A stretch of DNA of 64,000 nucleotides from Sphingosinicella xenopeptidilytica (GTDB lineage Bacteria > Pseudomonadota > Alphaproteobacteria > Sphingomonadales > Sphingomonadaceae). Below, in pieces: positions 31,367-39,829 of the stretch. Below the pieces are notes generated by a model. That model was not told the DNA's origin and searched no databases. It was given only the letters and a program-made list of their open reading frames with translations. Every line of letters starts with the position of its first letter. Position 1 is the first letter of the stretch. Position numbers and translations under genes: made by a program. The stretch lies in assembly GCF_042676985.1 (NCBI RefSeq), contig NZ_JBHTIK010000006.1, positions 1-64,000 of the forward strand. The letters run 5' to 3'.

Positions 31367-32536
31367 TTGGAAGCCTATATCGTGGCGGCGGTCCGTACCG
31401 CTGGTGGCCGGCGCGGCGGCGCGCTTGCCGGTTGGCATCCGGCGGACATGGGCGGCGAGATTCTGAACGCGCTCGTCGACCGCAGCGGCATCGATCCCGC
31501 CGCCATTGATGATGTGATCGCCGGCTGCGTCACGCAGGCGGGCGAACAGAGCTTCGCGCTCGCCCGCAATCTGGTGATGGCCTCGAAGCTGCCCGACAGC
31601 GTCCCCGCGACCACGGTGGACAGGCAATGCGGCTCGTCGCAGCAGGCGATCCACTTCGCCGCGCAGGCGGTGATGTCGGGCACGCAGGACATCGTCGCCG
31701 CCGTCGGCGTCGAGAGCATGACGCGCGTGCCGATGGGCTCCAACTTTCGGCTGCATGCGGAAGCGGGGCTCGGCGTGGGTCCGTGGAGCTCGCGGATCAA
31801 GGCGCGCTACGGCGTCGAGGAATTCAACCAGTTCACCGGCGCGGAGATGATCGCGGCGAAATACGGTTTCAGCCGCGACGATCTCGATGTCTTCGCGCTG
31901 GAAAGCCACAAGCGCGGCGCCGCCGCCACCGAGGCGGGTGCGTTCGCGGACGAGATTCTCCCGCTGCCCATCGAAACGCCGGAAGGCCCGGTGCTGCACG
32001 CGCGCGACGAGGGTATCCGCTACGACGCCTCACCCGAATCGATCGGCGGGGTGAAGCTGCTGCGCGAGGGCGGTCGGCTCACGGCGGCCACCTCCAGCCA
32101 GATCTGCGACGGTGCGGCCGGTGTGCTCGTCGTCAACGATCGCGCGCTGAAGGCGCATGGCCTCACGCCGCTCGCCCGCATCCACAATCTCACGGTCACA
32201 GCAGGCGATCCGGTGATCATGCTCGAAGAGCCGATCCCGGCGACGCGCCGTGCGCTCGCGCGGGCGGGGCTCACCATCGGCGAGATCGATCTTTATGAGG
32301 TCAACGAAGCCTTCGCCTCCATCCCGCTCGCCTGGCGGCAGAGCATGGATGCCGATCCTGCCCGGCTGAATGCTCGGGGCGGCGCTATCGCGCTCGGCCA
32401 TCCGCTTGGTGCGAGCGGCGCCAAGCTCATGACGACGCTCGTTCATGCGCTCCGCGCTGAAAAGGGGCGTTACGGGCTTCAAACCATGTGCGAAGGCGGA
32501 GGAACCGCAAACGTCACGATTATCGAGGCGTTGTAG
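31367..32536 (+). CDS. Thiolase (acetyl-CoA acyltransferase family), second copy
   Basis: The 389-residue thiolase has the reactive cysteine in VDRQCGSSQQA (Cys88), EVNEAFASIPLAW, GGAIALGHPLGASG and QTMCEGGGTAN. It is clearly related to the thiolase at 13880, sharing SIPLAW/SVPLAW and the same C-terminal pattern, so the window holds two related copies in opposite operons. The start is TTG, with GAGAGGA 8 bases upstream; no better start was found. It is the last gene of the rightward acyl-CoA operon. Confidence 0.93.
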   Translation: MEAYIVAAVRTAGGRRGGALAGWHPADMGGEILNALVDRSGIDPAAIDDVIAGCVTQAGEQSFALARNLVMASKLPDSVPATTVDRQCGSSQQAIHFAAQAVMSGTQDIVAAVGVESMTRVPMGSNFRLHAEAGLGVGPWSSRIKARYGVEEFNQFTGAEMIAAKYGFSRDDLDVFALESHKRGAAATEAGAFADEILPLPIETPEGPVLHARDEGIRYDASPESIGGVKLLREGGRLTAATSSQICDGAAGVLVVNDRALKAHGLTPLARIHNLTVTAGDPVIMLEEPIPATRRALARAGLTIGEIDLYEVNEAFASIPLAWRQSMDADPARLNARGGAIALGHPLGASGAKLMTTLVHALRAEKGRYGLQTMCEGGGTANVTIIEAL

Positions 32537-32652
32537 GAGGCTGAGGCTTCCCCGCTGACGTATACGTGGCTGCGCGCGGCCACATGCCTCCGCTGTGTCG
32601 GTTCGCGCGCTTTCCCGTCATTTCCATTTTCATGACGTTTTTTTCAGGCCCG

Positions 32653-32684
32653 AGCCCTGTTTGAGGGCTAAGTGCATATTTTTT
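32653..32684 (+). terminator. Possible terminator of the acyl-CoA operon
   Basis: AGCCCT (32653-32658) and AGGGCT (32664-32669) form a 6-bp stem with a 5-base loop. A T-rich run (ATTTTTT, 32678-32684) follows about 10 bases later, further than in a classic intrinsic terminator. It lies in the 234-base gap after the thiolase, which also holds the 10-bp palindrome ACGTATACGT (32558-32567). Confidence 0.35.
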
Positions 32685-32688
32685 ATAT

Positions 32689-32703
32689 ACTCAAAATTTG
32701 AGT
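32689..32703. promoter_or_regulatory. Palindromic operator ACTCAAAATTTGAGT upstream of the second receptor
   Basis: This is a perfect 15-bp palindrome (7+1+7). Its core TCAAAATTTGA is identical to the palindrome inside the promoter at 24563-24573. TTGAGG (32661) and TATACT (32686) with 19-bp spacing may be a promoter, with the palindrome overlapping the -10. The regulator is unknown. Confidence 0.5.
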
Positions 32704-32728
32704 TGACGTAAATGTTTGATCCTGAGAA

Positions 32729-32756
32729 GTTGATTCCAACGGGAATGGGAATCAAC
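32729..32756 (+). promoter_or_regulatory. Leader inverted repeat before the second receptor
   Basis: GTTGATTCC (32729-32737) and GGAATCAAC (32748-32756) form a perfect 9-bp stem with a 10-base loop. It ends one base before the ribosome site AAGAGGGGG (32757-32765) of the receptor at 32771. It could be an operator or a leader hairpin that affects translation. Confidence 0.45.
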
Positions 32757-32770
32757 AAGAGGGGGTCTCA

Positions 32771-35065
32771 ATGAAGACATCAGTCGGGGTCGTGTACCGC
32801 GTGGCCGCTACCGCCATGCTTTGCGGAACGTCGCATGTGGCCATCGCGCAGGAACAGGAGACGCCTGCGGTCGAGGAGATCATTGTCACCGCGCGCCTGC
32901 GTTCGGAATCGCTTCAGGATGTGCCGGCGTCGATCTCCGTGTTCGGCGAGAAGGAGATCGAGAACGCCAAGATCGATCGCCCCGGCGATTTCGTGGCGCT
33001 GACACCGAACGTCACCTTCAACACCGCGCAGGATGCAGGCACGACCTACCTCGTGGTGCGCGGCGTGACGCAGGTGCCGAACGGCGAAACGCCTGTCGCG
33101 GTTTCCGTCGACGGCGTGCTGCAGACGAGCGCGTTCCAGTTCAATCAGGAACTGTTCGACATCCAACAGATCGAGGTGCTGAAGGGCCCGCAGGGCGCGC
33201 TTTACGGGCGCAACGCCATCGCCGGCGCGATCAACATCACCACCAAGCCGGTGACCAACGAATACGAAGGCCGCGTGGCCTTCGGTTACGGAAACGGCGA
33301 TGCGACGCGCGCCGAGGCTTCGGTCTCCGGCCCGATCGTCAAGGACAAGCTGCTGTTCCGCGCCGGCATCTCGCACCGTCAGGCCGATGGCTGGATCACC
33401 AACACCTTCCTCGACAGGAAGGTCGATGATTTCCGCAATTTCACCGGCGATCTGAAGCTGCTGTTCAAGCCGAGCGACGTGCTGACCTTCGATCTGCGCG
33501 GGCATTATGGCCGCACGACGGGCGGCGCCGCCTATTTCGTGCGTTCGAGCAATGCCAGCGGCGGCACTGTCATCACCGACGCGCACGGCGTCGCGAACAC
33601 GGTGATCGCGCCGACGAGCAACAACCTTGGTTACAACAAACGCGTCCTCAAGAACGTCTCGCTCAAGGTCGATTACGAAACGGGCGCGGGGACATTGTCG
33701 TCGATCACGTCCTATGACGACGTGTCGATGCTGACGACATTCGACGGCTACGACTATTCGGACAACCAGAATTGCTTCGAGCTGACCGCGCCGCTCTCGA
33801 CGCCCTATGCCTGCGCGACGCCGCAGATCACGTTCGGCGGACTCGGCGGCGGCACGCCGTTCTTCACGGCGGCGTTCAACACGACGTTCCAGGTGTACGG
33901 CCAGCAGAATTTCAGTCAGGAGCTTCGCTTCACGAGCCCGTCCGAACTGCCGTTCCGCTACATCGTCGGCGCCTATTTCCTGAAGCGCGAGCGCGATCTC
34001 GTCACGGCGACACAGGAAGACAAGGGCTTCGGGATCATTCCCAAGCTGGACTTCGATCCCGCGACGGCGAACCAGACCCGCGCTTATTTCGAAGAGAACA
34101 ACGACGACAAGGCCTACGCCGCATTCGTTCAGGCGAACTACGACCTCACGGATACGCTCGAGCTCTCGGCCGCCATGCGCTACGACGCCGATCACCGCGA
34201 GCAGACGGACCCGCGGCCGGACGCCTACCGGCTGGATGGCCTCTGGCGGCCGATTACCGATCCGCGCACGCGCAAGGAAAAGTTCGATTCCTGGCAGCCG
34301 AAGTTCACGGTGAACTACCGGCCGCTGCAGACGCTTTCGTTCTACGTCAGCTACGCAAAGGGCTTCCGTTCGGGCGGCTTCAATGCGGCAGGCACCGAAT
34401 TCGACCCGTCGAGCGGCACGCGCGTCGCCGACGCGATCTTCCGCAAGGAAGTGTCGGAGAATTACGAGGCGGGCTTCAAGGCGCAGCCGCTCGGGCGTGC
34501 GCTGTCGATCAGCGGTGCGGTGTTCCGCACCGAGGCGGACGACCTGCAGGTCTTCAACTTCAACGGCGCCGTCAACGCGCAGATCGTGAACAACATCGAC
34601 AAGGCCCGCATCACCGGCGCCGAGTTCGAGTTCCGCGCGCTGCTACCGGCCGGCTTCGAACTGATCGGCGGTGTCGGCTACATCGACTCCGAAATCCGCA
34701 AGTACGATGTGAGCCCCGCGACGGTCGGCAACCAGCTTCCCAACATCACCAAGTTCAAGAGCAACCTGTCGCTGCAATATTCGGCGGACATCGGCGACGG
34801 GCTCGGCCTCCTGGTGCGCGGCGACTGGGAGCACCGCGGCAAGACCTACTTCCACGAAGGCGGCACCGCGATCGGCGTGCCGGTCCGCGACGCGCTCGAC
34901 CTCTTCAACGGCCAGATCCGCATCAGCCTCGACAGCGGCTGGAGCGCGTCCTTGTGGGGCAAGAACCTGTCGAACAAGAAATACTACGATAAGGTCGTCG
35001 TGCCCGATTATAACTTCCAGGCGCGGCCGCGCAGCTACGGTATCGACGTCATCAAGACGTTCTGA
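32771..35065 (+). CDS. TonB-dependent outer-membrane receptor
   Basis: The 764-residue receptor has a signal peptide ending near HVAIAQ (about residue 26), a TonB-box region VEEIIVTARLRSESLQDVP, the plug motif IQQIEVLKGPQGALYGRNAIAG and barrel repeats. The C-terminus has SLWGKNLSNKKYY and a final TF. The ribosome site is AAGAGGGGG. It heads the rightward set at 35077-45321, so it probably imports the cyclic-amide or amino-acid-like substrate of those genes. The ligand is not known. Confidence 0.94.
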   Translation: MKTSVGVVYRVAATAMLCGTSHVAIAQEQETPAVEEIIVTARLRSESLQDVPASISVFGEKEIENAKIDRPGDFVALTPNVTFNTAQDAGTTYLVVRGVTQVPNGETPVAVSVDGVLQTSAFQFNQELFDIQQIEVLKGPQGALYGRNAIAGAINITTKPVTNEYEGRVAFGYGNGDATRAEASVSGPIVKDKLLFRAGISHRQADGWITNTFLDRKVDDFRNFTGDLKLLFKPSDVLTFDLRGHYGRTTGGAAYFVRSSNASGGTVITDAHGVANTVIAPTSNNLGYNKRVLKNVSLKVDYETGAGTLSSITSYDDVSMLTTFDGYDYSDNQNCFELTAPLSTPYACATPQITFGGLGGGTPFFTAAFNTTFQVYGQQNFSQELRFTSPSELPFRYIVGAYFLKRERDLVTATQEDKGFGIIPKLDFDPATANQTRAYFEENNDDKAYAAFVQANYDLTDTLELSAAMRYDADHREQTDPRPDAYRLDGLWRPITDPRTRKEKFDSWQPKFTVNYRPLQTLSFYVSYAKGFRSGGFNAAGTEFDPSSGTRVADAIFRKEVSENYEAGFKAQPLGRALSISGAVFRTEADDLQVFNFNGAVNAQIVNNIDKARITGAEFEFRALLPAGFELIGGVGYIDSEIRKYDVSPATVGNQLPNITKFKSNLSLQYSADIGDGLGLLVRGDWEHRGKTYFHEGGTAIGVPVRDALDLFNGQIRISLDSGWSASLWGKNLSNKKYYDKVVVPDYNFQARPRSYGIDVIKTF

Positions 35066-35076
35066 GCGGCCTTGGG

Positions 35077-35715
35077 GTGGAACAGGAACAGGTGGAAAGC
35101 CGGAAAACCATGGTGAAAGCAAGTGCCCCGGCGCCGACGAGCGATCCGATGATGTCGTTCGGCGAGCTTCTGCGGAACCGCCGCAAGAAGCTGCGCCTCA
35201 CGCTCAACGAGGTGGCCATGCAATCCGGCCTGTCGGTGTCGTTCATATCGCTCGCCGAGCGCGGCAAGGCGACGCCGTCGATCGTGTCGCTGTCGCGCAT
35301 CGCGCAGGCGCTTGACGTCAACATCAGCTATTTTCTGGCGCCGCCCCAAACCAACAACATCATGCACCGGGCGGCGGAGCCCGAATTTTACCCGATCGAT
35401 TCCCCGGTTACGTACATCCGGCTGAGCGCCGGACATACGAACCAGAAGATGGACAGCTTCATCTTCATCATCCCGCCGGGGCCGATCTTTCCGCGCGTCC
35501 ACCGCGACGGCGAATCCTTCTATTATGTTCTGGAGGGCGAGCTGCATTTCGAGGTCGGCGAGGAAAGCTTCGATCTGGGGCCGGGGGACAATCTGCACTT
35601 CGATGCGCGGCACAGCTATTCGATGCAGAACCGCGGCGATGAACCGGTGAAGGTGCTGTGGGTCGGCACGCCTGTGCTGTTCCCGCCGAGCGAGGAACCG
35701 GAGCCTTCGGCGTGA
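35077..35715 (+). CDS. XRE-family regulator with a C-terminal cupin domain
   Basis: The protein of about 212 residues joins an HTH_3 domain (GELLRNRRKKLRLTLNEVAM, SVSFISLAERGKATPSI) to a cupin_2 domain (PRVHRDGESFYYVLEGELHF, GPGDNLHFDARHSYSMQN). Such MmsR/PuuR-like regulators bind their operators through the HTH and sense a small ligand or metal in the cupin. The start is uncertain: GTG 35077, GTG 35092 or ATG 35110. It lies 11 bases after the receptor and probably controls this operon. Confidence 0.9.
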   Translation: MEQEQVESRKTMVKASAPAPTSDPMMSFGELLRNRRKKLRLTLNEVAMQSGLSVSFISLAERGKATPSIVSLSRIAQALDVNISYFLAPPQTNNIMHRAAEPEFYPIDSPVTYIRLSAGHTNQKMDSFIFIIPPGPIFPRVHRDGESFYYVLEGELHFEVGEESFDLGPGDNLHFDARHSYSMQNRGDEPVKVLWVGTPVLFPPSEEPEPSA

Positions 35716-36029
35716 AGGTCGTACCGGCGATCCTCGCCACCGAAGCGCTTCTGAATCTCGTGGATCACAAAAGTGCCCGGGGCAATGTGCGCTGCCAGAC
35801 GCTCGTGTCGAGTTTCGCGGCCGGGCTTCGTGTTCCGGAGGACGGATTCAGCGTTCACGACGTGACCGAAATCTCGCTCATTCTTTCGGGTTCGTTCGAT
35901 CTCGAAAGCGGCGGTGAAATTGCCCGGCTCAGCGAAGGCGATCTCGTCATGGTTCCGCCGGGAGAGCCGCACTTCTTCCATGTCCGTGCCGATACACGGA
36001 TATTTACGCTCACCATCGGCGACGCCTGA
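35712..36029 (+). CDS. Small cupin-domain protein
   Basis: The 105-residue single cupin has EISLILSGSFDLES, LSEGDLVMVPPGEPHFFHV and a final beta strand. The GTG start overlaps the stop of the XRE-cupin gene (GTGA), so the two are co-translated. A metal site is only partial: His in VHDVTE and in PHFFHV. It could be a sensor partner of the regulator or a small isomerase or dioxygenase-like enzyme; the function is open. Confidence 0.75.
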   Translation: MKVVPAILATEALLNLVDHKSARGNVRCQTLVSSFAAGLRVPEDGFSVHDVTEISLILSGSFDLESGGEIARLSEGDLVMVPPGEPHFFHVRADTRIFTLTIGDA

Positions 36030-36061
36030 AGCGGCGCGCCTGAACGTTCGGGAGTACAGAC

Positions 36062-38128
36062 ATGCGCGTGGCCACCGATGTTGGAGGCACCTTCACCGAT
36101 CTCGTCTGCTACGATGTGGACAAGGCAAGCGGACGGGTGGTGGGTCTGCGGACCGCCAAGACCGACACGACCTATCCGCAGTTCGATCAGGGCGTGATGA
36201 ACGCCGTCGCCAAGGCGGGGCTCGATCCGGCGCAGTTCGATTTCTTCGCGCACGGCACCACCGTGGTCATCAACGCGCTGCTGTCGCGTAAGGGTTCCAA
36301 AACCGCCCTGATCACCACGAAGGGCTTCCGCGACGTTCTGGAAATCGCGCGCGGCAACCGGCCCGATCTGTTCAATCTCGCCTTCAAGAAGCCGGAGCCG
36401 TTCGTGCCGCGCTATCTGCGCCGCGAGGTCGATGAGCGCAGCAGCTATCTCGGCGATGTGATGACGCCGCTCGATCCTTCAGGGCTCGATCCCATTCTGG
36501 AGGATTTCCGCAAGGAGGGTGTCGAGGCGATCGCGCTTTGCTTCCTCCACGCCTATGTTTCGCCGGAAAACGAGGTCATCGCCCGTGATTATATCCGCGC
36601 GCGCTGGCCGGAGGTTTCCGTGATCGCCTCGCACGAGATTTCGCGCGAATGGCGCGAGTATGAGCGCACGTCGACCGCGGTGCTCACCGCCTATGTGCAT
36701 CCCGCCGCCAAGCGCTATCTCGAAACGCTCGGCCGCAGTCTCGCGGCCGCCGGTTACCCGCATCAGCCCTATATCATGCAGTCGAACGGCGGCATCGATA
36801 CGGTGGAAGGCGCGGTGCGCAATCCAATCGCCATGGTCGAATCCGGACCTGCGAGCGGCGTCCTCGGCGCCGCCGCCCTTGGGCGCCTGCTAAGCGAAGA
36901 TAAGATCATCGCGCTCGATATCGGCGGCACCACCGCCAAATGCTCGCTAATCGAGAACGCGAAGACGCGGATCACCACCGAATACCGGATCGAATGGTCG
37001 CGCACCAATCCGGGCTATCCGATCCGTACGCCCGTCATCGAGATCGTCGAGATCGGTAATGGCGGCGGATCGATCGCCGGTATCGATCAGGGCGGGCGGC
37101 TCTATGTCGGTCCCGAGAGCGCGGGCGCTTCGCCGGGTCCGGCTGCCTACGGGCGCGGTGGCACGCGCCCGACGACGACCGACGCCAACCTCGTCACCGG
37201 CCGCATCAACCCCGCGAACTTCCTTGGCGGCGAGATCGAACCCGACATGGAGAACGTGAAGGCGGCCTTCGCCCCGCTCACCGAAAAGCTCGGCGGGGAC
37301 ATGGCGGCTGTGGCGCGCGGTATCATCCGCATCGCCAATGCCAACATGGTGAACGCGCTGAAGCTCGTGTCGCTCAACAAGGGCTATGATCCACGCGAGT
37401 TCACGCTCGTCGCCTACGGCGGCGGCGGCGCCATGCACGCGGTGATGCTCGCCGAGGAGCTGCAGATTCCCAAGGTGATCGTCCCGACCAATTCGTCGGT
37501 GTTCTCCGCGTGGGGTATGTTGATGACCGACATGCGGCGCGATTTCGTCCGCACGCAGGTGGTGCCGCTCGCAGTCGAGAACAGCGCGCGCATCGAAAGC
37601 CTGTTCGTGGAGATGGCGGACGCCGCGAAGGCGAGCTTCGCGTCCGAGGCCGGGGCGGGCAAGCTGCCGCTGCGGCTCCAGCGTTTCGCCGACATGCGCT
37701 ATCTCGGGCAGGAGCACAGCGTGAAGGTGGAACTGCCCGACGTCGCCTTCGACGCGACGACGGTCGCTGCCGCCGCCGAGCGTTTCCACACCACACACGA
37801 GCGCGAATACACGTTCCGCCTCGATCTGCCGGTGGAGATCGTGAACTTCCATCTCGTCGCGCTCGGCGACGTGCCGAAGCACGAACCCGAGAAGCTCACC
37901 GCCACCGGCAAGGCGCCGGAGACGGCGATCGTCAGCGAGCGTACGGTCGATTTCGACGAGCACGGTATCCACGCGGCGAGCATCTACGACCGCGACCGGC
38001 TGGAACCGGGCATGGCGTTCACCGGCCCCTGCATCGTCGAGGAGGCGGCGGCGACGCTCGTCGTCACCCCCGGCCGGCGTGTCGTCGTCGACGACTACGG
38101 CAACCTCCACGTCCATCTGAACGGCTGA
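36062..38128 (+). CDS. hyuA: Hydantoinase/oxoprolinase family protein, subunit A (ATP-binding)
   Basis: The 688-residue protein starts RVATDVGGTFTDLVCYD (the ASKHA phosphate motif of this family), continues with DFFAHGTTVVINALL, YEVTSTAVLTAYV-like YERTSTAVLTAYVHP, MQSNGGIDTVEGA, IALDIGGTTAKCSLI and a late YGGGGAMHA. The family includes N-methylhydantoinase, 5-oxoprolinase, caprolactamase and the acetone/acetophenone carboxylases; all use ATP to activate an amide or enol. With HyuB directly downstream and no carboxylase-specific small subunit nearby, hydrolysis of a cyclic amide is the simplest reading. Confidence 0.92.
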   Translation: MRVATDVGGTFTDLVCYDVDKASGRVVGLRTAKTDTTYPQFDQGVMNAVAKAGLDPAQFDFFAHGTTVVINALLSRKGSKTALITTKGFRDVLEIARGNRPDLFNLAFKKPEPFVPRYLRREVDERSSYLGDVMTPLDPSGLDPILEDFRKEGVEAIALCFLHAYVSPENEVIARDYIRARWPEVSVIASHEISREWREYERTSTAVLTAYVHPAAKRYLETLGRSLAAAGYPHQPYIMQSNGGIDTVEGAVRNPIAMVESGPASGVLGAAALGRLLSEDKIIALDIGGTTAKCSLIENAKTRITTEYRIEWSRTNPGYPIRTPVIEIVEIGNGGGSIAGIDQGGRLYVGPESAGASPGPAAYGRGGTRPTTTDANLVTGRINPANFLGGEIEPDMENVKAAFAPLTEKLGGDMAAVARGIIRIANANMVNALKLVSLNKGYDPREFTLVAYGGGGAMHAVMLAEELQIPKVIVPTNSSVFSAWGMLMTDMRRDFVRTQVVPLAVENSARIESLFVEMADAAKASFASEAGAGKLPLRLQRFADMRYLGQEHSVKVELPDVAFDATTVAAAAERFHTTHEREYTFRLDLPVEIVNFHLVALGDVPKHEPEKLTATGKAPETAIVSERTVDFDEHGIHAASIYDRDRLEPGMAFTGPCIVEEAAATLVVTPGRRVVVDDYGNLHVHLNG

Positions 38129-38139
38129 AGGATCCTTCC

Positions 38140-39813
38140 ATGAAAACCGATCCCTATACGCTCGAGATCATCAAGAACGCGCTCGTCGCGATCGGCGACG
38201 AGATGTTCCTGACAATGGCGCGGACCAGCATGAGCCCGATCATCTACGAGGCGCTCGATTTCTCGGTGGGCATCACCGATGCGAAGGGCGAGCTGATCGC
38301 GCAGGGGCAGGGCACCACCGTGCTGCTCGCGATGATCGACAGCTTCGTGCGCGATATCCTCGAAAAGTTCGGCGACGCGGGCATTCGCGAAGGCGACGTC
38401 TACATCGGCAACGATCCCTACCGGGGCGGCGGCACGCATCTTTCCGATTTCGGCATCGCGACGCCGATTTTCCACGACGGCACGCTCGTCGCCTTCGCGG
38501 TGAACAAGGCGCACTGGCTGGACGTCGGCGGCGCGGTGCCGGGCAGCTTCTCGACGAACGCTACGGAGATTTTCCAGGAAGGCATCCAGATGCCGATCTG
38601 CAAGATCATCGATGCGGGCACGCTGCGCCAGGACATCCTCGACATCATTATCGCCAACATCCGCGTGCCGCAGGAAAGCGTCGGCGACATGTGGGCGGGC
38701 GTCGCGGCGAACGGCGTCGCCGAACGCCGCGTGCGTGAATTGTTCGACAAATATGGTCATGATGCAGTGCTGGGCGCGAAGGACGAGCTGCTCGACTATG
38801 GTGAGGCGATGGTGAAGCACGAGCTCGCCGGCCTCCCCAAAGGCGAATTCTTCGCCGAGGATTTGATCGACGACGACGGCCGCAGCGACACGCCGCTGAA
38901 AGTGATGGTGAAGGTGACCATCACCGACGACAAGTTCATCGCCGACTTTTCGGGAAGCGCGCCGCAGACGCTCGGGCCGATCAACAATTCGCGCACCGGG
39001 CTCACCTCCGCGGTGCGTCTGATCTTCAAGGCGATCACCAATCCGCAGGTGCCCGCGAACAGCGGTTCGTTCCGCCCCATAGAGATCATCTGCCCGGACA
39101 AGACGGTGTTCACGGCGGAGCGGCCCGCGCCGGTTTCGACCTATTGGGAAACGCTGATGTACGGCGTCGATCTCATCTGGCGCGCGCTCGCGCCGCATGT
39201 GCCGGACCGGCTGGGCGCCGGGCACATGCTGTCGGTCTGCTCGGTCGTTTTCGCCGGCACACATGCCGACAGCGGCAAGAATACGATCCTCGTGCAGCCG
39301 CTCGTCGGCGGCTGGGGCGGCGGCACGGGTAAGGACGGCGAATCCGGACAGTTCGCGGCGGCCGACGGCGAGACCTACAACGTGCCCATCGAGATCACCG
39401 AGGCGCGCTACGGCGTCCATGTCGATCAATACGCCTTCCACAACGAAGACGGCGGCCACGGCGAATTCCGCGGCGGCAAGGGCGTCGTACTCGATTATCG
39501 GATGCGCACCGACGACTTCACGGTCACCGGCAGCTTCGGGCGCTTCAAGTACCCGGCCTGGGGCATGGCCGGCGGGCGCGACGGATCGCCCAACCACCTC
39601 GACATCATCCGCGCCGACGGCACGCGCGAGGTGCACGGCAAGGTGACGGGCGCGAAGCTCGCCAAGGGTGACGTGGTGCGCATGGTGACGGCGACCGGCG
39701 GCGGCTGGGGCGATCCGAAGGCGCGCCCGAAGGCGGCGATCGCCGAAGACCTGCGCAACGGCTTCCTGACCAAGGAGCAGGCGGAACGCTATTATGGCGG
39801 CCTGCCGGGCTGA
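38140..39813 (+). CDS. hyuB: Hydantoinase B/oxoprolinase family protein
   Basis: The 557-residue partner of HyuA has TLEIIKNALVAIGDEMFLTM, SMSPIIYEALDFSVGITD, GDVYIGNDPYRGGGTHLSD (metal-binding region) and the C-terminal GGGWGDPKARPKAAIAEDLRNG. HyuB-type subunits carry the hydrolytic metal site, while HyuA supplies ATP chemistry. The ATG follows AAGGATCC, 11 bases after HyuA. In pathways with similar gene pairs the product is an open-chain amino acid, which would feed the OCD, DAO and ALDH genes downstream. Confidence 0.92.
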   Translation: MKTDPYTLEIIKNALVAIGDEMFLTMARTSMSPIIYEALDFSVGITDAKGELIAQGQGTTVLLAMIDSFVRDILEKFGDAGIREGDVYIGNDPYRGGGTHLSDFGIATPIFHDGTLVAFAVNKAHWLDVGGAVPGSFSTNATEIFQEGIQMPICKIIDAGTLRQDILDIIIANIRVPQESVGDMWAGVAANGVAERRVRELFDKYGHDAVLGAKDELLDYGEAMVKHELAGLPKGEFFAEDLIDDDGRSDTPLKVMVKVTITDDKFIADFSGSAPQTLGPINNSRTGLTSAVRLIFKAITNPQVPANSGSFRPIEIICPDKTVFTAERPAPVSTYWETLMYGVDLIWRALAPHVPDRLGAGHMLSVCSVVFAGTHADSGKNTILVQPLVGGWGGGTGKDGESGQFAAADGETYNVPIEITEARYGVHVDQYAFHNEDGGHGEFRGGKGVVLDYRMRTDDFTVTGSFGRFKYPAWGMAGGRDGSPNHLDIIRADGTREVHGKVTGAKLAKGDVVRMVTATGGGWGDPKARPKAAIAEDLRNGFLTKEQAERYYGGLPG

Positions 39814-39829
39814 ACGGAACGGACGCACC

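Noticed and set aside
36062..39813. Acetone or acetophenone carboxylase instead of a hydantoinase pair
   Set aside because: The small or extra subunits that accompany those carboxylases are not seen nearby, and the downstream amine-oxidation genes fit amide opening better. It remains possible in principle.
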